A stretch of DNA of 64,000 nt from Hemibagrus wyckioides. Its lineage: Eukaryota; Chordata; Actinopteri; Siluriformes; Bagridae. The stretch's first letter is position 1, and every line of letters starts with the position of its first letter. The notes beneath the pieces were generated by a model, which was not told the origin of the DNA, searched no databases, and saw nothing but the letters and a program-made list of their open reading frames with translations. The DNA lies in contig NC_080714.1 in the NCBI RefSeq assembly GCF_019097595.1, forward strand, positions 6,511,259 to 6,575,258, given 5' to 3'. This document shows positions 1 to 11,620 of the stretch, in pieces. The position numbers were made by a program, and so were the translations under genes.

Positions 1-98
1 ATGTTCACTTGCTGCCGAATATATCCCACCCACTAACAGGTGCCATGATAATCAGAGTTATTCACTTCACCCCTCACTGCTCATACTGTTATGTATGT
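1..98 (-). mobile_element. Tc1-derived short element, family A (cut by window edge)
   Basis: The first bases match the end of a short element found a dozen times in this window (ATATATCCCACCCACTAACAG, then a region rich in ATCAG and TTATTCACTTCAC, ending near CATACTGTTATG). Only the terminal part is inside the window. Orientation is inferred from complete copies that keep transposase helix-turn-helix coding on the other strand. Confidence 0.7.
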
Positions 99-1734
99 TA
101 TATTTGTGAAGCTTTTTTAGTAATTCAGATGCTAATTTGTTTCTTGTTGCTGTGTCAGTACTTGGCAACAGGTTGTGACGTCGCATGGTGATAATGCTAG
201 TGCAATTATAACAGCATTTAGGTGGAGAGAAAAGGTAATAAAAATAAACAGGGCTCACCCGTGATGTTCAACGCCAAATGAACGAAAACACCAAACAGAA
301 TAGAGATAACAGAGACAAATGTTAGAATCATTGCAGCTCTATTGACTCTACGGAACAGAGACTCGGCTCAGCCAGCAGGTAATATACCAGATGATGAGAG
401 CTGACAGTGGTATTAGCATGAACGTGGAAGCTGATCTGTTTGACCAGAGTGCACAGATGAGAAGGAGGTGAGAGAGCTGATTAGACTAAAGGACTATAGG
501 GGCTTTCATACTGTTAGTTTAGTCTGAAACAGAGCACAGAAAAATGGGTAATGTGAGAGCTGTCATGTGGATCAGGAAGTACACCGTGGTACCGATCGTG
601 AGACTGTGCTGTAGGATGTGATGGGAGTACACTTGCACCGGACCTGTGCTGCAATTCCCATGATCTTGAACGCAGCTCGTACTCAGGTCCACAATTGTTC
701 AGGAAGTAAAGTGACATTATTAGTTCCAGAGAAACATTTTGGGACACAAAAGAGGTGAGGTGCCTTACTGCACATAACTGCACCAAAATAATTATATTAA
801 AATATATAATACAGTAAGTCTTATTATGTTCTCCATGCATGATTGTAATGAGTAAGATGAACACCTACAGCACCTACAGAGTTCGTGCTCATTGTGAAAA
901 CCCTTAAAGCTCCGCTGCATTCAGGTAAAGGTGGAGCGAGTTCATTATCAGCACCAATGTTGAAGTAATGAAGAAAACCAGGAATCAGTGTGAAAGTAGA
1001 ATGTCAGTGAATGGAGTCTTGGGTGCCATGTTCATTAGAAAGATGGATATTGTTAGAGGTTGATCAGGGTGGAGTGGATTTTTTTCCCCCTGCAAATGTT
1101 AAGAGAGACTGAAAAAACAAAGAGTTCTGGAGAAAGGGAGAAAGGAAAATAGCTTTTTTTGATCACTGCCATGCCAGGAACTCGCCATCAAATTGCCAAA
1201 TGAAACACAGCGTGAGCAGAAAACTACCAGGAAAGACAGAAAGAAAGAGAGAGTTTGGGAAGAAGAACACATATTCCCACTGTACTTGGTGTTAATATGA
1301 CTTCTCAGTTAAGAGCATAGAGAAATACTTTAATGTAAATACTCTCACAAACGCTAGAGTCTGCCACTGTCTTTTTCTCTCCCTTGTTGTTTTTGTCTGT
1401 CTTATCTGTGTCTCCGAATTTCTTTCTTCCTCTCCTCTTCCAGCTCTTCCTAGTCTGTCTCCTTCTCCCTTCGCACTTGTAGCCATTTAAAATAAACGCT
1501 AGCAACTGTGTCAGCAACATCTAAAGGTTAAATCCCTCATTTTTCTCATCTCCCCCAGCCTTTCCCTTTATTTTGCTTTTCCCTCCTCCTCTCCAGAGTC
1601 ACGCAACTGAGCTATTAACTGTTACTGTGTACTATTAACTGCGCTGACATGTATTGAAATAACTTTCAAGAAATTTTCTGGGGAGATATTTTCAAGCTAA
1701 ATGTTTGCCTTCAGAATGTTCACAATTTGATCGT
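99..1734. other. No gene recognised
   Basis: Open frames here are under 120 codons, have no recognisable motif and no splice-site pattern linking them. The stretch 1200-1470 is purine-rich then pyrimidine-rich. I see no transposon ends that I can name. Confidence 0.5.
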
Positions 1735-1905
1735 AGTGGCTCAACTCGTAAGGTTCTTGGTTACTGATCAGATGGTTGAAGGTTCAAGCTGTTGAACAAG
1801 GCCCTTAACCCTTTCTGTTCCAGAGTGTGTTCCATCATGCCTGACCCTGTGCTCTGACCCCAACTTCCTACCAGCTGGGATATGTGACAGATACAGGCTT
1901 CTTCT
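1735..1905 (+). mobile_element. tRNA-type SINE fragment (family S)
   Basis: The block from the GGTTCAAGCTGTTG segment through CCTGACCCTGTGCTCTGAC and AACTTCCTACCAGCTGGGAT matches similar blocks near 8990, 17105 (reverse) and 62600. The 62600 copy has a good RNA polymerase III B-box-like GGTTCAAACCCC, supporting a tRNA-derived SINE. This copy is diverged and lacks a clear A box. Confidence 0.6.
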
Positions 1906-2272
1906 TCAATTATCCTATTCTAAAATATGTATCTGTCGCCCTCTGCTGGTTACACCCACAATCCCACATACAAAATTCATATTCCTTCATATACCTTACT
2001 TTGTAGGTTACACCACCTATAATTGACTGTAGGTACACCATGTGCTGAATATATATCGTAAAATTCTTCTGTATATGAAATGCTACTTATAAGGTTTTTG
2101 TAAATGGCACCTTAATGGTCATAGTTTAGTTGTTTGTTTGCTTGCTTGCTTCAAACAACGTGTTATAGCTTGTAGGTATCTGTAACCTGGTTTGTTTGTT
2201 TGTTTGTTTGTTTGTTTAAAAGTTCAGTTTCAGTACTAAACAGTCATAGCTTTTGCTTTGCTCTCTCAATCT

Positions 2273-2300
2273 GTGTGTGTGCGCGCGCGCGTGCGTGTGC

Positions 2301-2337
<37 letters not shown>

Positions 2338-2341
2338 CTTG
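2273..2341. repeat. (TG)n microsatellite with CG interruptions
   Basis: Dinucleotide TG/CG run. It is preceded by a short (TTTG)n run near 2191-2216. Predicted peptides across it are low complexity and not believed. Confidence 0.95.
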
Positions 2342-3180
2342 CGTGGGTGTTATTTAAAACGATATTTTCAGTGCTACCACACAAACAGTCATAGCTTTTG
2401 GGTTTATGTGTATTGTTTGTTTGTTTGTTTCTTTAAAACAATATTCATTTTCAGTGTAAACAGGAAACAGCTCGGGATTCAAAAAAAACTCCAAAATCGT
2501 GTTAACGGCGTTTCCTGTAAGCACGTGACTGTTTGTTTTGCAGCAGCCAAGATTCGTCTGGCGCTTCTGTCCAATCACGTAACTGTATGCAAATATAACG
2601 AATTCACGTTCTTTCATTGGTCCAATTAAAACCGCTGAGTGAAACCCCCGCATTCATCTGATCCCAGTCATCATCACCAGTTACACTCCATTCAGGAGAA
2701 ATTTCTCAATCCCAAATCACATCTGGGTTATAACTATATGCTCCAAGGAAGAGGTCATGAATTCAGAAATGAAAATAACCTCAGTTATTCTTAATGTTCT
2801 TGCATAATGATCGATGATCTTGAAGAGAAGTGAAGTCCTGGTTTGATTTGAGGTTATCTAAAGTGTAGGGATTACTCACATCCTGTTTATTATCTAAGGT
2901 CATGTGATTATTGCTAGTGTAAGTGTAAATGTACAACAAACAACATGAACAACAATTACAACAGGAACAGCAACAATCATCATCATCAGATTCTACAAAG
3001 AAAAAATACCCAGTACACACACACACACGTTTTCTTTGACGTTACTGATCTTTCTTGTGCTCCTGTGTCATCTTGCAGTCATCCATCAAGTAGTTTTCTC
3101 GTCCATTCAGGACACCTGTTATGCAATGACAATCTCCTACACTGTTGTTATTTTCCTTTCTGTTTTCATTCATTTTTAAA

Positions 3181-3287
<107 letters not shown>

Positions 3288-3846
3288 GAAAAACTCCCTG
3301 GTAGCTAAAATGTTATTCGACACTCTAAAACTTTGTACCTAATTGTTTGAGTTGCTCTGAGAATTTTAATTTCCAATCCTAAACAACGAGAACTCAACTA
3401 AATATTTATATTTGATCCAGATCATGCCAGACAGCCCAGTCTACCATCAGACCTAACGCCTGTGCCTGTACAAGAACAGAAAGGTTTCTTAATGTGGGTG
3501 AATCTTTTGGGAAAATACGGTGATGTCACTCTAGCACATGGATTCACCTCGGATTTTCCTTACAGCCTGAAAGAAAACCGAAAACACAATCCTCCGAGCG
3601 CTGAGACAATGACATGGTTTATCCTACATGGCATTGTGTAGAGTTAAGGTCAACGTCTACATGTCTAGAGTTGTCACATGAGTCATACAAATTTCCAACC
3701 AGGCGAGTTTGTGTGTTTCAAAAGCCTGAATTACTGGAGTGCACTAATGAGTACACTTCTGCCCTCTAGTGTTGCCCATGTCACACAACAACTCACATTT
3801 TACTTCTTTAGATTTAATAAATATATAAATATACAAAAAAGCAGGA

Positions 3847-3852
3847 TTTATT
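3847..3852 (-). terminator. neurl3: Candidate poly(A) signal of neurl3
   Basis: AATAAA on the minus strand, about 145 bases beyond the neurl3 stop codon. The short spacing fits a compact 3' untranslated region that would contain the GAT repeat at 3919-3960. Confidence 0.5.
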
Positions 3853-3916
3853 TACACACTGTACAAAATATTTACAAAATAATAGAATATTAATTCACAA
3901 TATTTACACTTTTGTA

Positions 3917-3918
<2 letters not shown>

Positions 3919-3960
<42 letters not shown>
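3919..3960. repeat. (ATC)n trinucleotide repeat in neurl3 3' UTR
   Basis: Fourteen ATC units on the plus strand (GAT on the transcribed strand), between the neurl3 stop codon and its candidate poly(A) signal. It produces a false poly-Asp peptide if translated in the minus frame. Confidence 0.95.
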
Positions 3961-3962
<2 letters not shown>

Positions 3963-3996
3963 TCTCTCTTTCTCTCTCACTCTTTTTCTCTTAATT

Positions 3997-5406
3997 TTAG
4001 TTGCGAATGCACTGCCGACATAACGGGCACGTCCCAAAGTCTCTGATGACCCTCGTTGCACACTGAGAGCACAAACAGTAGTGACCACAGTCCAGGAGCA
4101 CGCAGGCAGTCTCGAGGTAGCACACCACACAGAGCTCTTCATCGTTTAAGTCGTCTATTCGTACATCTGTGAATGCAAAATAACAAAATAAATAAATAAA
4201 TAACAGAGATTAGCTGAAAGCATCTACAAAGCTGTACTGACATACTGCACTGGAATGTCTGTGAAGCTAGTTATCACTGAAGACTTAGAGATAACTTCAT
4301 ATCAGAAGTCCTGACACTGGATGCTTGTAGATATTTTCATTCCCATGCTTACCTTCACTGCTCTGAAATGAAGGAGGTTTCAATTCTATAGACATCCTCT
4401 TTCTCAGAATCTCTTCAGGAATCTGGTCATAACCACAGTTCTCCTCTGTAGCCCTGATTTCGGGAACAGGGCAAGAGCGGCGCATGCAGAATAAAGTCTT
4501 CTTCTCTGAGCCTGGAATAAATCATAAACACATGAAATCACTGATTACAGTACTGAATTATAATCTTTAAAAATAAACTGGGTTTATTTTTTTTTAGCAA
4601 TTTATTTGTTAGACTATATGGCCAAAAGTTTGTGGACACCTGACCAACTGATGTATTCCCTATGTGTTGTAATAATAATAATAATATATGTATAAAACTC
4701 ACCTAGTAAGAGGACAGCCCTTGTCTGGCCGTACACGTCAATCATGGCCCAGATCGGCTTCCTCGTGTCCAATTGCAACATTTTTTGTTGGTGTTCAAAC
4801 CCGTCATCCGTCTGGATGCGAAGGCATCCGGTGTGCGTCACCCAGAAGGTCAGCTCGGTGCGTGGGGAGCAGAAGTTCACAGGTACAGGGGTCGCCCAGA
4901 ATCCCGGTCGGTCGGTGAGATCGGGAATGGCCAGAGAACGCATGGGAGCGGAACCGGGCGGCACGCTGGTGAAACCGAGCCGGAGCGCACCGTGCCAGCC
5001 CGCCACAGAGCGCTCCACGCGCATGCGCACTTTCTCCTCGATTCGCAGCGGTCGACTGCTGAAAGTCACACCGTGACGGAACGACTCCGGGTTTCTGGTC
5101 GCGCGCCGGTCGCCTGCACTCAACTTTATATGCTGCCCCTTCACTTCGGGGTGAAATGTCAGGGGCCCCAGGCAGTTCTTTCCGCACGCGCAGGGCCTCC
5201 AAGTGACTGGAAGACACACAGAGACTGAATTTATTACGTGATCTGACAACTATAGCAGAAAAAAATAGTATGTATCTCTTATCATATAAAACCCTGCTTA
5301 TCTGACTGGTCGCGTGAATATTAAAACAAGTAGATATTAGTAATAACTCGTTTGATATACATCATAAACAAACATGAAGTCAGTGGGGAATATTTTATAT
5401 CACATG

Positions 5407-5463
<57 letters not shown>

Positions 5464-5575
5464 GTGCAGATTACATTATTATAAAATTATTCTATTTATT
5501 CACTAATTTATTTTTGATTCCTGGGAGTATAACTGAATCACAGTAACTATAAATAACTTATATCCGAATAGTTAA

Positions 5576-5616
<41 letters not shown>

Positions 5617-5968
5617 GACTCTAGACACATATTAGCCTTTCAACATTTTCATAATGAGAAATTAATATTTAGGATCAGTTGTTTTGTTTTGTTTTGTTTT
5701 AGGTCACGTGGCAATAATAATAATAAACAATACTGTTGAATTTCACAAAAATGAACAGAAAAAAGTGTGCATAAAAACAGTATTTTTGTCTTATATTTCA
5801 ACGCAAACTATATTCTTTCTTTTAACACCACCAAGGAGCATTTCATAACTTATCAACTTATATCTATAACTACAGTAGCATCCATAAAGCATCTAAACCA
5901 TGTCCCAGTGACTTCAGTGAAATATTTTAAAAATGTTCCTAAGTCTTACCTTTGGCCTTACGTGTCAT
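3997..5968 (-). CDS. neurl3: Neuralized-like E3 ubiquitin ligase 3 (NHR + RING), complete
   Basis: Four coding exons on the minus strand: 5950-5968, 4703-5206, 4353-4511 and 3997-4166, all with GT-AG junctions and matching phases (1, 1, 1). They total 852 nt, a 283-residue protein; mammalian NEURL3 is close to 260. Exon 1 encodes Met plus five residues (Thr-Arg-Lys-Ala-Lys). Exon 2 encodes one NHR domain (about residues 12-174, with CLGPLTFHP near its start and AVLLLG at its end). After a linker, the last exon encodes a C3HC4 RING: C240, C243, C254, H256, C260, C263, C274, C277 (CVVC, DCGH, SQC, CPLC). The C5 ligand could be C258 or C260. Known family role: RING ligases that bring ubiquitin-charged E2 to NHR-bound substrates; the mammalian gene is inflammation-inducible in lung epithelium. 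A same-strand relative with an NHR exon lies 13 kb upstream. Intron 1 carries microsatellites and intron 2 a Tc1 end. Confidence 0.93.
4610..4655. mobile_element. Solo Tc1-type terminal repeat remnant
   Basis: TATGGCCAAAAGTTTGTGGA resembles fish Tc1 terminal repeats (compare TATTGCCAAAAGTTTTGGGA at 17650). It lies in neurl3 intron 2. No partner end was found within the intron. Confidence 0.5.
5408..5459. repeat. (AT)n microsatellite, neurl3 intron 1
   Basis: About 26 pure AT units in the first intron of neurl3. Confidence 0.97.
5573..5616. repeat. (AAT)n microsatellite, neurl3 intron 1
   Basis: About 14 AAT/TAA units in neurl3 intron 1, followed at 5683-5700 by a short TTTTG run. Confidence 0.95.
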
Positions 5969-6079
5969 GTTTGTTTTCTTCATAAAGCAGAATCGATCTA
6001 CTTCATTCAAGAAGTGTTGTAGATCCTCCAGCAATTACAGATTGTCCGTTTCTAAACAGAGGGGGGGAGTGTGTGCCTG

Positions 6080-6088
6080 TATTTATAA
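6080..6088 (-). promoter_or_regulatory. neurl3: Candidate TATA box of neurl3
   Basis: TTATAAATA on the minus strand lies about 112 bases upstream of the proposed ATG (5966-5968). A transcription start near 6050-6060 would give a 5' leader of about 85-90 bases. A strong TATA element would suit an inducible gene. It rests on position and consensus only. Confidence 0.5.
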
Positions 6089-6587
6089 CGCGTCTCAGCA
6101 CGTGCTGTGGGTTTGAACTCAAAACATTGTAAACCATAGGCCTGAAAGGGAAGGTGGGTGGAGCTAAATGCGACAGGGGGCGGATCTCGGAAAAGTACTT
6201 CCGAAGTGAAGAATCATGATGTGGCGTGTCTCCAGTAAACACTGAACATGTGATACAACTTCCCGTTAAGTGGAAAAAAGTCGTGTAGCACAAGCCGTGC
6301 CGCCAGCTCGTGCTTCCTATGATCAAATGCTGATTGATAGATCGATAGATTTACCCTTACAGTGCAATACAGCTCAGAAGATCCTGCCACGCTGTAATCA
6401 TACACTGCTTCCGATCTGGAAGATATGGGATAATATATAAGGACCGTCTATTAGAGAGCCGGGAATATGGATACTAAGGATACTGCGTTTCTGTTCGAAC
6501 TTTAGATCACTGTTTAGCTATAAAAATGAACTGCTTTATAAAATTCTATTTCATTGTGTTATTTTTGATGAGAACTAAAATATGGAC

Positions 6588-7105
<518 letters not shown>

Positions 7106-7217
7106 CTTTATATTTGCAGTGTAATATGCACATTTTGGAAAAATGCTTAAATAATTGACTATAAAAAATTTTAATAATTTGAGTAAAATGAAACATATAG
7201 CATGTGCTTTATTTAGT

Positions 7218-7441
7218 AGGGTTGGTATGGTATTGGGGCATTCAGGGGTGGGGTGAGGATGGTGTTGGAGAATGTGGGAATGGGGTAAGGATGGTGTTGG
7301 GGCATGCAGGGAAGAGGTGAGGATGGTGTTGGGGCATGCAGAGAATAGGTAAGGGTAGTGTTGGGGAGTATGGGGATGGGGTGAGGATGATGTTGGGCAG
7401 TGTGGAGATAGGCTTGAAATGGTGTTGGGAAATTCCTCAAC
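7218..7441. repeat. 32-bp minisatellite, seven units
   Basis: The core GTGTTGG recurs at 7262, 7294, 7326, 7358, 7390 and 7422, with a degenerate copy (GTATTGG) at 7230, an exact 32-base period throughout. Units share GGTGAGGATGGTGTTGGGG-like cores with substitutions but no length change. Peptides rich in Pro, His and Thr on the minus strand are artefacts of the repeat. Confidence 0.9.
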
Positions 7442-7583
7442 AGAAAGCAGATTTAACAAACTAGTTCGATAAACAGGAGTTTGTTAGCACTTTCCTCTGG
7501 CCACTGGTTATGTATCTTGTATTGTAGTGCAATAAGAGTTTATCTTTACTGCACATTTATAGTTTTAGTTAATGTTTATAATA

Positions 7584-8831
7584 CACTATATTGCCAAAAG
7601 TATTCGCTCACCCATCCAAATAATCAGAATCAGGTGTTCCAATCACTTCCATGGCCACAGGTGTATAAAATCAAGCACCTAGGCATGCAGACTGTTTTTA
7701 CAAACATTTGTGAAAGAATGGGTCGCTCTCAGGAGCTCAGTGAATTCCAGCGTGGAACTGTGATAGGATGCCACCTGTGCAACAAATCCAGTCGTGAAAT
7801 TTCCTCGCTCCTAAATATTCCACAGTCAACTGTCAGCTGTATTATAAGAACGTGGAAGTGTTTGGGAACGACAGCAACTCAGCCACGAAGTGGTAGGCCA
7901 TGTAAACTGACGGAGCGGGGTCAGCGGATGCTGAGGCGCATAGTGCAAAGAGGTCGCCAACTTTCTGCAGAGTCAATCGCTACAGACCTCCAAACTTCAT
8001 GTGGCCTTCAGATTAGCTCAAGAACAGTGCGCAGAGAGCTTCATGGAATGGGTTTCCATGGCCGAGCAGCTGCATCCAAGCCATACATCACCAAGTGCAA
8101 TGCAAAGCGTCGGATGCAGTGGTGTAAAGCACGCCGCCACTGGACTCTAGAGCAGTGGAGACGCGTTCTCTGGAGTGATGAATCGCGCTTCTCCATCTGG
8201 CAATCTGATGGACGAGTCTGGGTTTGGCGGTTGCCAGGAGAACGGTACTCGCCTGACTGCATTGTGCCAAGTGTAAAGTTTGGTGGAGGGGGGATTATGG
8301 TGTGGGGTTGTTTTTCAGGAGCTGGGCTTGGCCCCTTAGTTCCAGTGAAAGGAACTCTGGATGCTTCAGCATACCAAGACATTTTGGACAATTCCATGCT
8401 CCCAACTTTGTGGGAACAGTTTGGAGCTGGCCCCTTCCTCTTCCAACATGACTGTGCACCAGTGCACAAAGCAAGGTCCATAAAGACATGGATGACAGAG
8501 TCTGGTGTGGATGAACTTGTCTGGCCTGCACAGAGTCCTGACCTCAACCCGATAGAACACCTTTGGGATGAATTAGAGCGGAGACTGAGAGCCAGGCCTT
8601 CTCATCCAACATCAGTGTCTGACCTCACAAATGCGCTTCTGGAAGAATGGTCAAAAATTCCCATAAACACACTCATAAACCTTGTGGACAGCCTTCCCAG
8701 AAGAGTTGAAGCTGTTATAGCTGCCAAGGGTGGACCGACGTCATATTGAACCCTATGGATTAGGAATGGGATGTCACTTAAGTTCATATGCGAGTCAAGG
8801 CAGGTGAGCGAATACTTTTGGCAATATAGTG
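7584..8831 (+). mobile_element. Full-length Tc1/mariner transposon, copy 1
   Basis: 1248 bases flanked by TA dinucleotides (7582-7583 and 8832-8833). Inverted terminal repeats of about 29 bases start CACTATATTGCCAAAAGT and end with the reverse complement. It carries one open transposase gene. A second copy of identical length sits at 40260-41507. Both lie in intergenic DNA on the plus strand. Confidence 0.96.
7718..8749 (+). CDS. Tc1-type transposase, intact frame (copy 1)
   Basis: 343 residues from the ATG that gives [10 protein letters not shown], the usual start and length for Tc1 transposases; an in-frame ATG at 7685 and further upstream reading are possible but would be unusual. The N-terminal third is a paired-like helix-turn-helix DNA-binding region ([12 protein letters not shown], then a GRP motif). 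The catalytic triad fits DD34E: D154 in LWSDESRF, D245 in FQHDCAPVH and E280 in NPIEHLW, with exactly 34 residues between the last two. No frameshift or stop. It differs from the copy at 40394 by about a dozen residues, one being V268 next to the PAQSPDLNP motif where the other copy has Asp. Role: cut-and-paste transposition into TA sites. Confidence 0.93.
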   Translation: MGRSQELSEFQRGTVIGCHLCNKSSREISSLLNIPQSTVSCIIRTWKCLGTTATQPRSGRPCKLTERGQRMLRRIVQRGRQLSAESIATDLQTSCGLQISSRTVRRELHGMGFHGRAAASKPYITKCNAKRRMQWCKARRHWTLEQWRRVLWSDESRFSIWQSDGRVWVWRLPGERYSPDCIVPSVKFGGGGIMVWGCFSGAGLGPLVPVKGTLDASAYQDILDNSMLPTLWEQFGAGPFLFQHDCAPVHKARSIKTWMTESGVDELVWPAQSPDLNPIEHLWDELERRLRARPSHPTSVSDLTNALLEEWSKIPINTLINLVDSLPRRVEAVIAAKGGPTSY

Positions 8832-8989
8832 TATCTCTCTCTCAATGCTGTGGGATGAATTATCATTAAAAGCCCATTGCACTCAATACATGTTTATACT
8901 GCAACTGACTCAGTACCATAAGCGGAAATGTGGCTCCACCTTTTACACACACAGGTTTGAGTTGATCATATACGACGCCTTTCTCAGAA

Positions 8990-9065
8990 ACCTCTGCTGT
9001 TTTCTTAAGCAAGGCCCTTAACCCTTGACCCTGACTTTCTAAAAAGCTGGGATTTTCCCCCATGC
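8990..9065 (+). mobile_element. SINE family S fragment
   Basis: AAGCAAGGCCCTTAACCCTT followed by AAAGCTGGGAT matches the central part of the SINE at 1735 and 62600, with a deletion of the middle. Confidence 0.5.
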
Positions 9066-9687
9066 TGCATTGTACATGCAGTAGTGTATATATTTCACAC
9101 AACAGATTGAACTCAGTTAAGGATTAACCTGGCAGCTACATTATACGCCACACTCTGACGTACAAATGTATTAAAAGTATAGCAGAGCATGTAACAAGAC
9201 ATGTGACGTGTTTCTTGAAGTTCTTGGGCATTGGTACCTTACAATGAAAGCAAGATTGCATCAAATAATAGAATGAATAATAATTTAATCTCATAATTAT
9301 TTTTGCCTTGAGTGTCAATTTATACACTATACATTCAAATTAGATTGGCTTTGACCAAGATTGACCTCAGAACACAAAGTCACACAAAAGAGTTGTAACA
9401 GCTAAAATATCAAGTACAGTACAAAAAGGAGATAAATATATAAAACAGGAAGTAGAGAATATTAAAATGTATTTGTCCGGCACTGTGCGCCTGATCCACT
9501 CATCACATTGCTATGAGCCAAATAATATCAGGTCAGAGGCAGGCTTGTGCATTACCATGATTTCATCATCAGTACACAATACTTAAAGAGCACAGTGATG
9601 TTAACTCCAATTATATAATTTTTACAAGACCATGCATTTAATGTACATTATTCATTTAGCTGCACAATTTTACTAAACACTATTATT
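9066..9687. other. No gene recognised
   Basis: AT-rich, with no motif-bearing frame or recognisable element end. Confidence 0.5.
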
Positions 9688-10085
9688 CAATTCAATTCAT
9701 TTGTATAGCGCTTTTAACAATGGGCATTGTCTCAAAGCAGCTTTCCAGAAGTATAGAAACATAGAAAAATTATAAAGTTTCAAGATAATGTACTATTTAT
9801 CCCTAAAATCCCCAATAAGTATGTCTGAGGCAACAGTGGTGAGGAAAAACTCCCTGTGATGATATGAGGGAGAAACCTTGAGAGGAACCAGGCTCAGAAG
9901 GGAACCTCATCTTCATTTGGGTGACAGTAGTAATGTGAATGTTAATATTGTTGTTAATGTGTGTTAATGTGAATGTTAAGGTGAATGTTAATAATGTCCT
10001 TTCTACAACAACAACCAAGAGCTCTTGAGGAACTGCTAGTCTAGGTCCTAGACTTAGCACTAATTCCATCCTGTTGAAAGCTGAC
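9688..10085 (+). mobile_element. Dispersed teleost repeat (family R), longest copy
   Basis: Begins TTCAATTCATTTGTATAGCG and continues through CAATGGGCATTGTCTCAAAG and GAGAGGAACCAGGCTCAGAA to a block ending near GTTGAAAGCTGACTGAGG. The first 70 bases recur at 37972-38042 and, diverged, at 61697-61762. I recognise this as a very common fish interspersed repeat but cannot assign its class from the sequence. Confidence 0.7.
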
Positions 10086-10087
10086 TG

Positions 10088-10858
10088 AGGAAAAGGAAGT
10101 CTTAATGCCTCAGCATACCAAGACACTTTGGACAATTTCATGCTCCCAACTTTGTGGAAGAGTTTGGGGATGACCCCTTCCTGTTCCAACATTACTGTAC
10201 ACCAGTGCACAAAGCAAGGTCCATAAAGACATGGATGAGCGAGTTTGGTATGGAGGAACTTGACTGACCTGCACAGAGTCCTGACCTCAACCCGATAGAA
10301 CACCTTCAGGATGAATTAGAATGGAGACTGCGAGCCAGACCAAAACTGGGACGTCTGCCTTTACATGCACATGAATGTAATATGGAGTTGATCCACCCTT
10401 TGCAGCTATAACAGCTTCAAATCTTCTGGGAAGGCTTTCCACAAGGTTTAGGAGTGTGTTTATGGGAATTTTTGACCATTCTTCTAGAAGTGCATTTGTG
10501 AGGTCAGGCACTGATGTTGGACAAGAAGGTCTGGCTCACAGTCCCCACTCTAATTCATCCCAAAGATGTTCTATATGGTTGAGGTCAGGACTCTGTGCAG
10601 GCCAGTCAAGTTCCTCCACACCAAACTCGCTCATCCATGTCTTTATGAACCTTCCTTTGTGCACTGGTGCCCAGTCATGATGGAACAGGAAGGGGTCATC
10701 CCCAAACTGTTCCCACAAAGTTGGGAGCATGAAATTGTCCAAAATCTCTTGGTTTGCTGAAGCACTAAGAGTTTCTTTCACTGGAACTAACCCCTGAAAA
10801 ACAACACTTGAATTCGATGATTTGGTCGGATGTCCCAAAACCTTTGTCAGTATAGTGT
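10088..10858. mobile_element. Two Tc1 fragments in inverted orientation
   Basis: 10088-10345 (plus) and 10380-10858 (minus) both encode pieces of a Tc1 transposase C-terminal half (AYQ/ANQ..LDNFMLPTLWE and [13 protein letters not shown] segments). The right end carries a Tc1 terminal repeat (CCAAAACCTTTGTCAGTATA). The arms overlap in content and form an imperfect inverted repeat with about 150 bases between. Frames are broken. Confidence 0.75.
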
Positions 10859-11399
10859 ATAAAGGGATTAAATGACCAATGAGTATTGCTTCAAGGTTTT
10901 GTAGCCCTACAGTATAAATCGTAAACTTAAAGTGTTTTATACTTGTAACCGACGGTCACAGTCTTCTGTCGTTTTTCATCAGTAATTATATGCAATTGCT
11001 AATACATGACAAACAACAGCTAAGAGTTTGTTGTTGTTTTTTTTTTTTTTTTTGTGCTGTGAAGTGCAAATTTCACTTCATTATTTCCTCATTGTTCTGA
11101 TGAAACTACTAGACTAATAGGTCAATCATGCTTATGACCGCAATTAGCCTCATTCAAATTGTATGCTGGAATGATTATATACTTCAGTCTGTGAATTTTA
11201 CTGTATGATTTAAGACACTGTATGAAATCTTGTTAAACCTGATGGTCTTGTTAAATCTATAGCAAAAACATCATAATAGATGAGATACAGTTAAGTTTCA
11301 TGTTGGATCATGCACATCAACACATCTTTAGAGCCCAGACATATCAGCTGGATCCATGGATAAGATAGATCTGAAGAATTTATTGCATCTAATAAGTGG

Positions 11400-11620
11400 A
11401 TAGCAATAATTGTGGTCCTATCCAAAAGTATTGGAACAGCAAGGTCAGTTCCTTGTTTCTTTTTGCTATTCACTGTAGACATTTGGATTTGAGATATGAG
11501 TTTGAATATAAGCTTGGGTTCTGGTGACTGACTTGGTCAGTCTAAATCTCCACTTTTTTTTTGTTCCTTGATGAAGCGCTTTGTTGTGTTGGAAGTGCGT
11601 TTTGGATCGTTATCTTGCAT
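11400..11620 (-). mobile_element. Possible DNA-transposon remnant
   Basis: CCAAAAGTATTGGAACAGCA followed by GGTTCTGGTGACTGACTTGG, CTTGATGAAGCGCTTTGTTG and TGGATCGTTATCTTGCATGG resembles a widespread fish repeat from memory. No second end or duplication was found, so limits are approximate. Confidence 0.35.

Noticed and set aside
3852..4142. Minus-strand frame with a poly-aspartate run
   Set aside because: Wrong frame for the RING exon of neurl3; the aspartates come from the GAT repeat in the 3' untranslated region.
7218..7441. Regularly spaced 32-base repeats resembling a CRISPR array
   Set aside because: Tandem with no unique spacers, in a eukaryotic genome; it is a minisatellite.
7481..7717. 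N-terminal extension of the first Tc1 transposase to 422 residues
   Set aside because: The extension reads through the terminal repeat into flanking DNA; the second copy and family length support a start at 7718.
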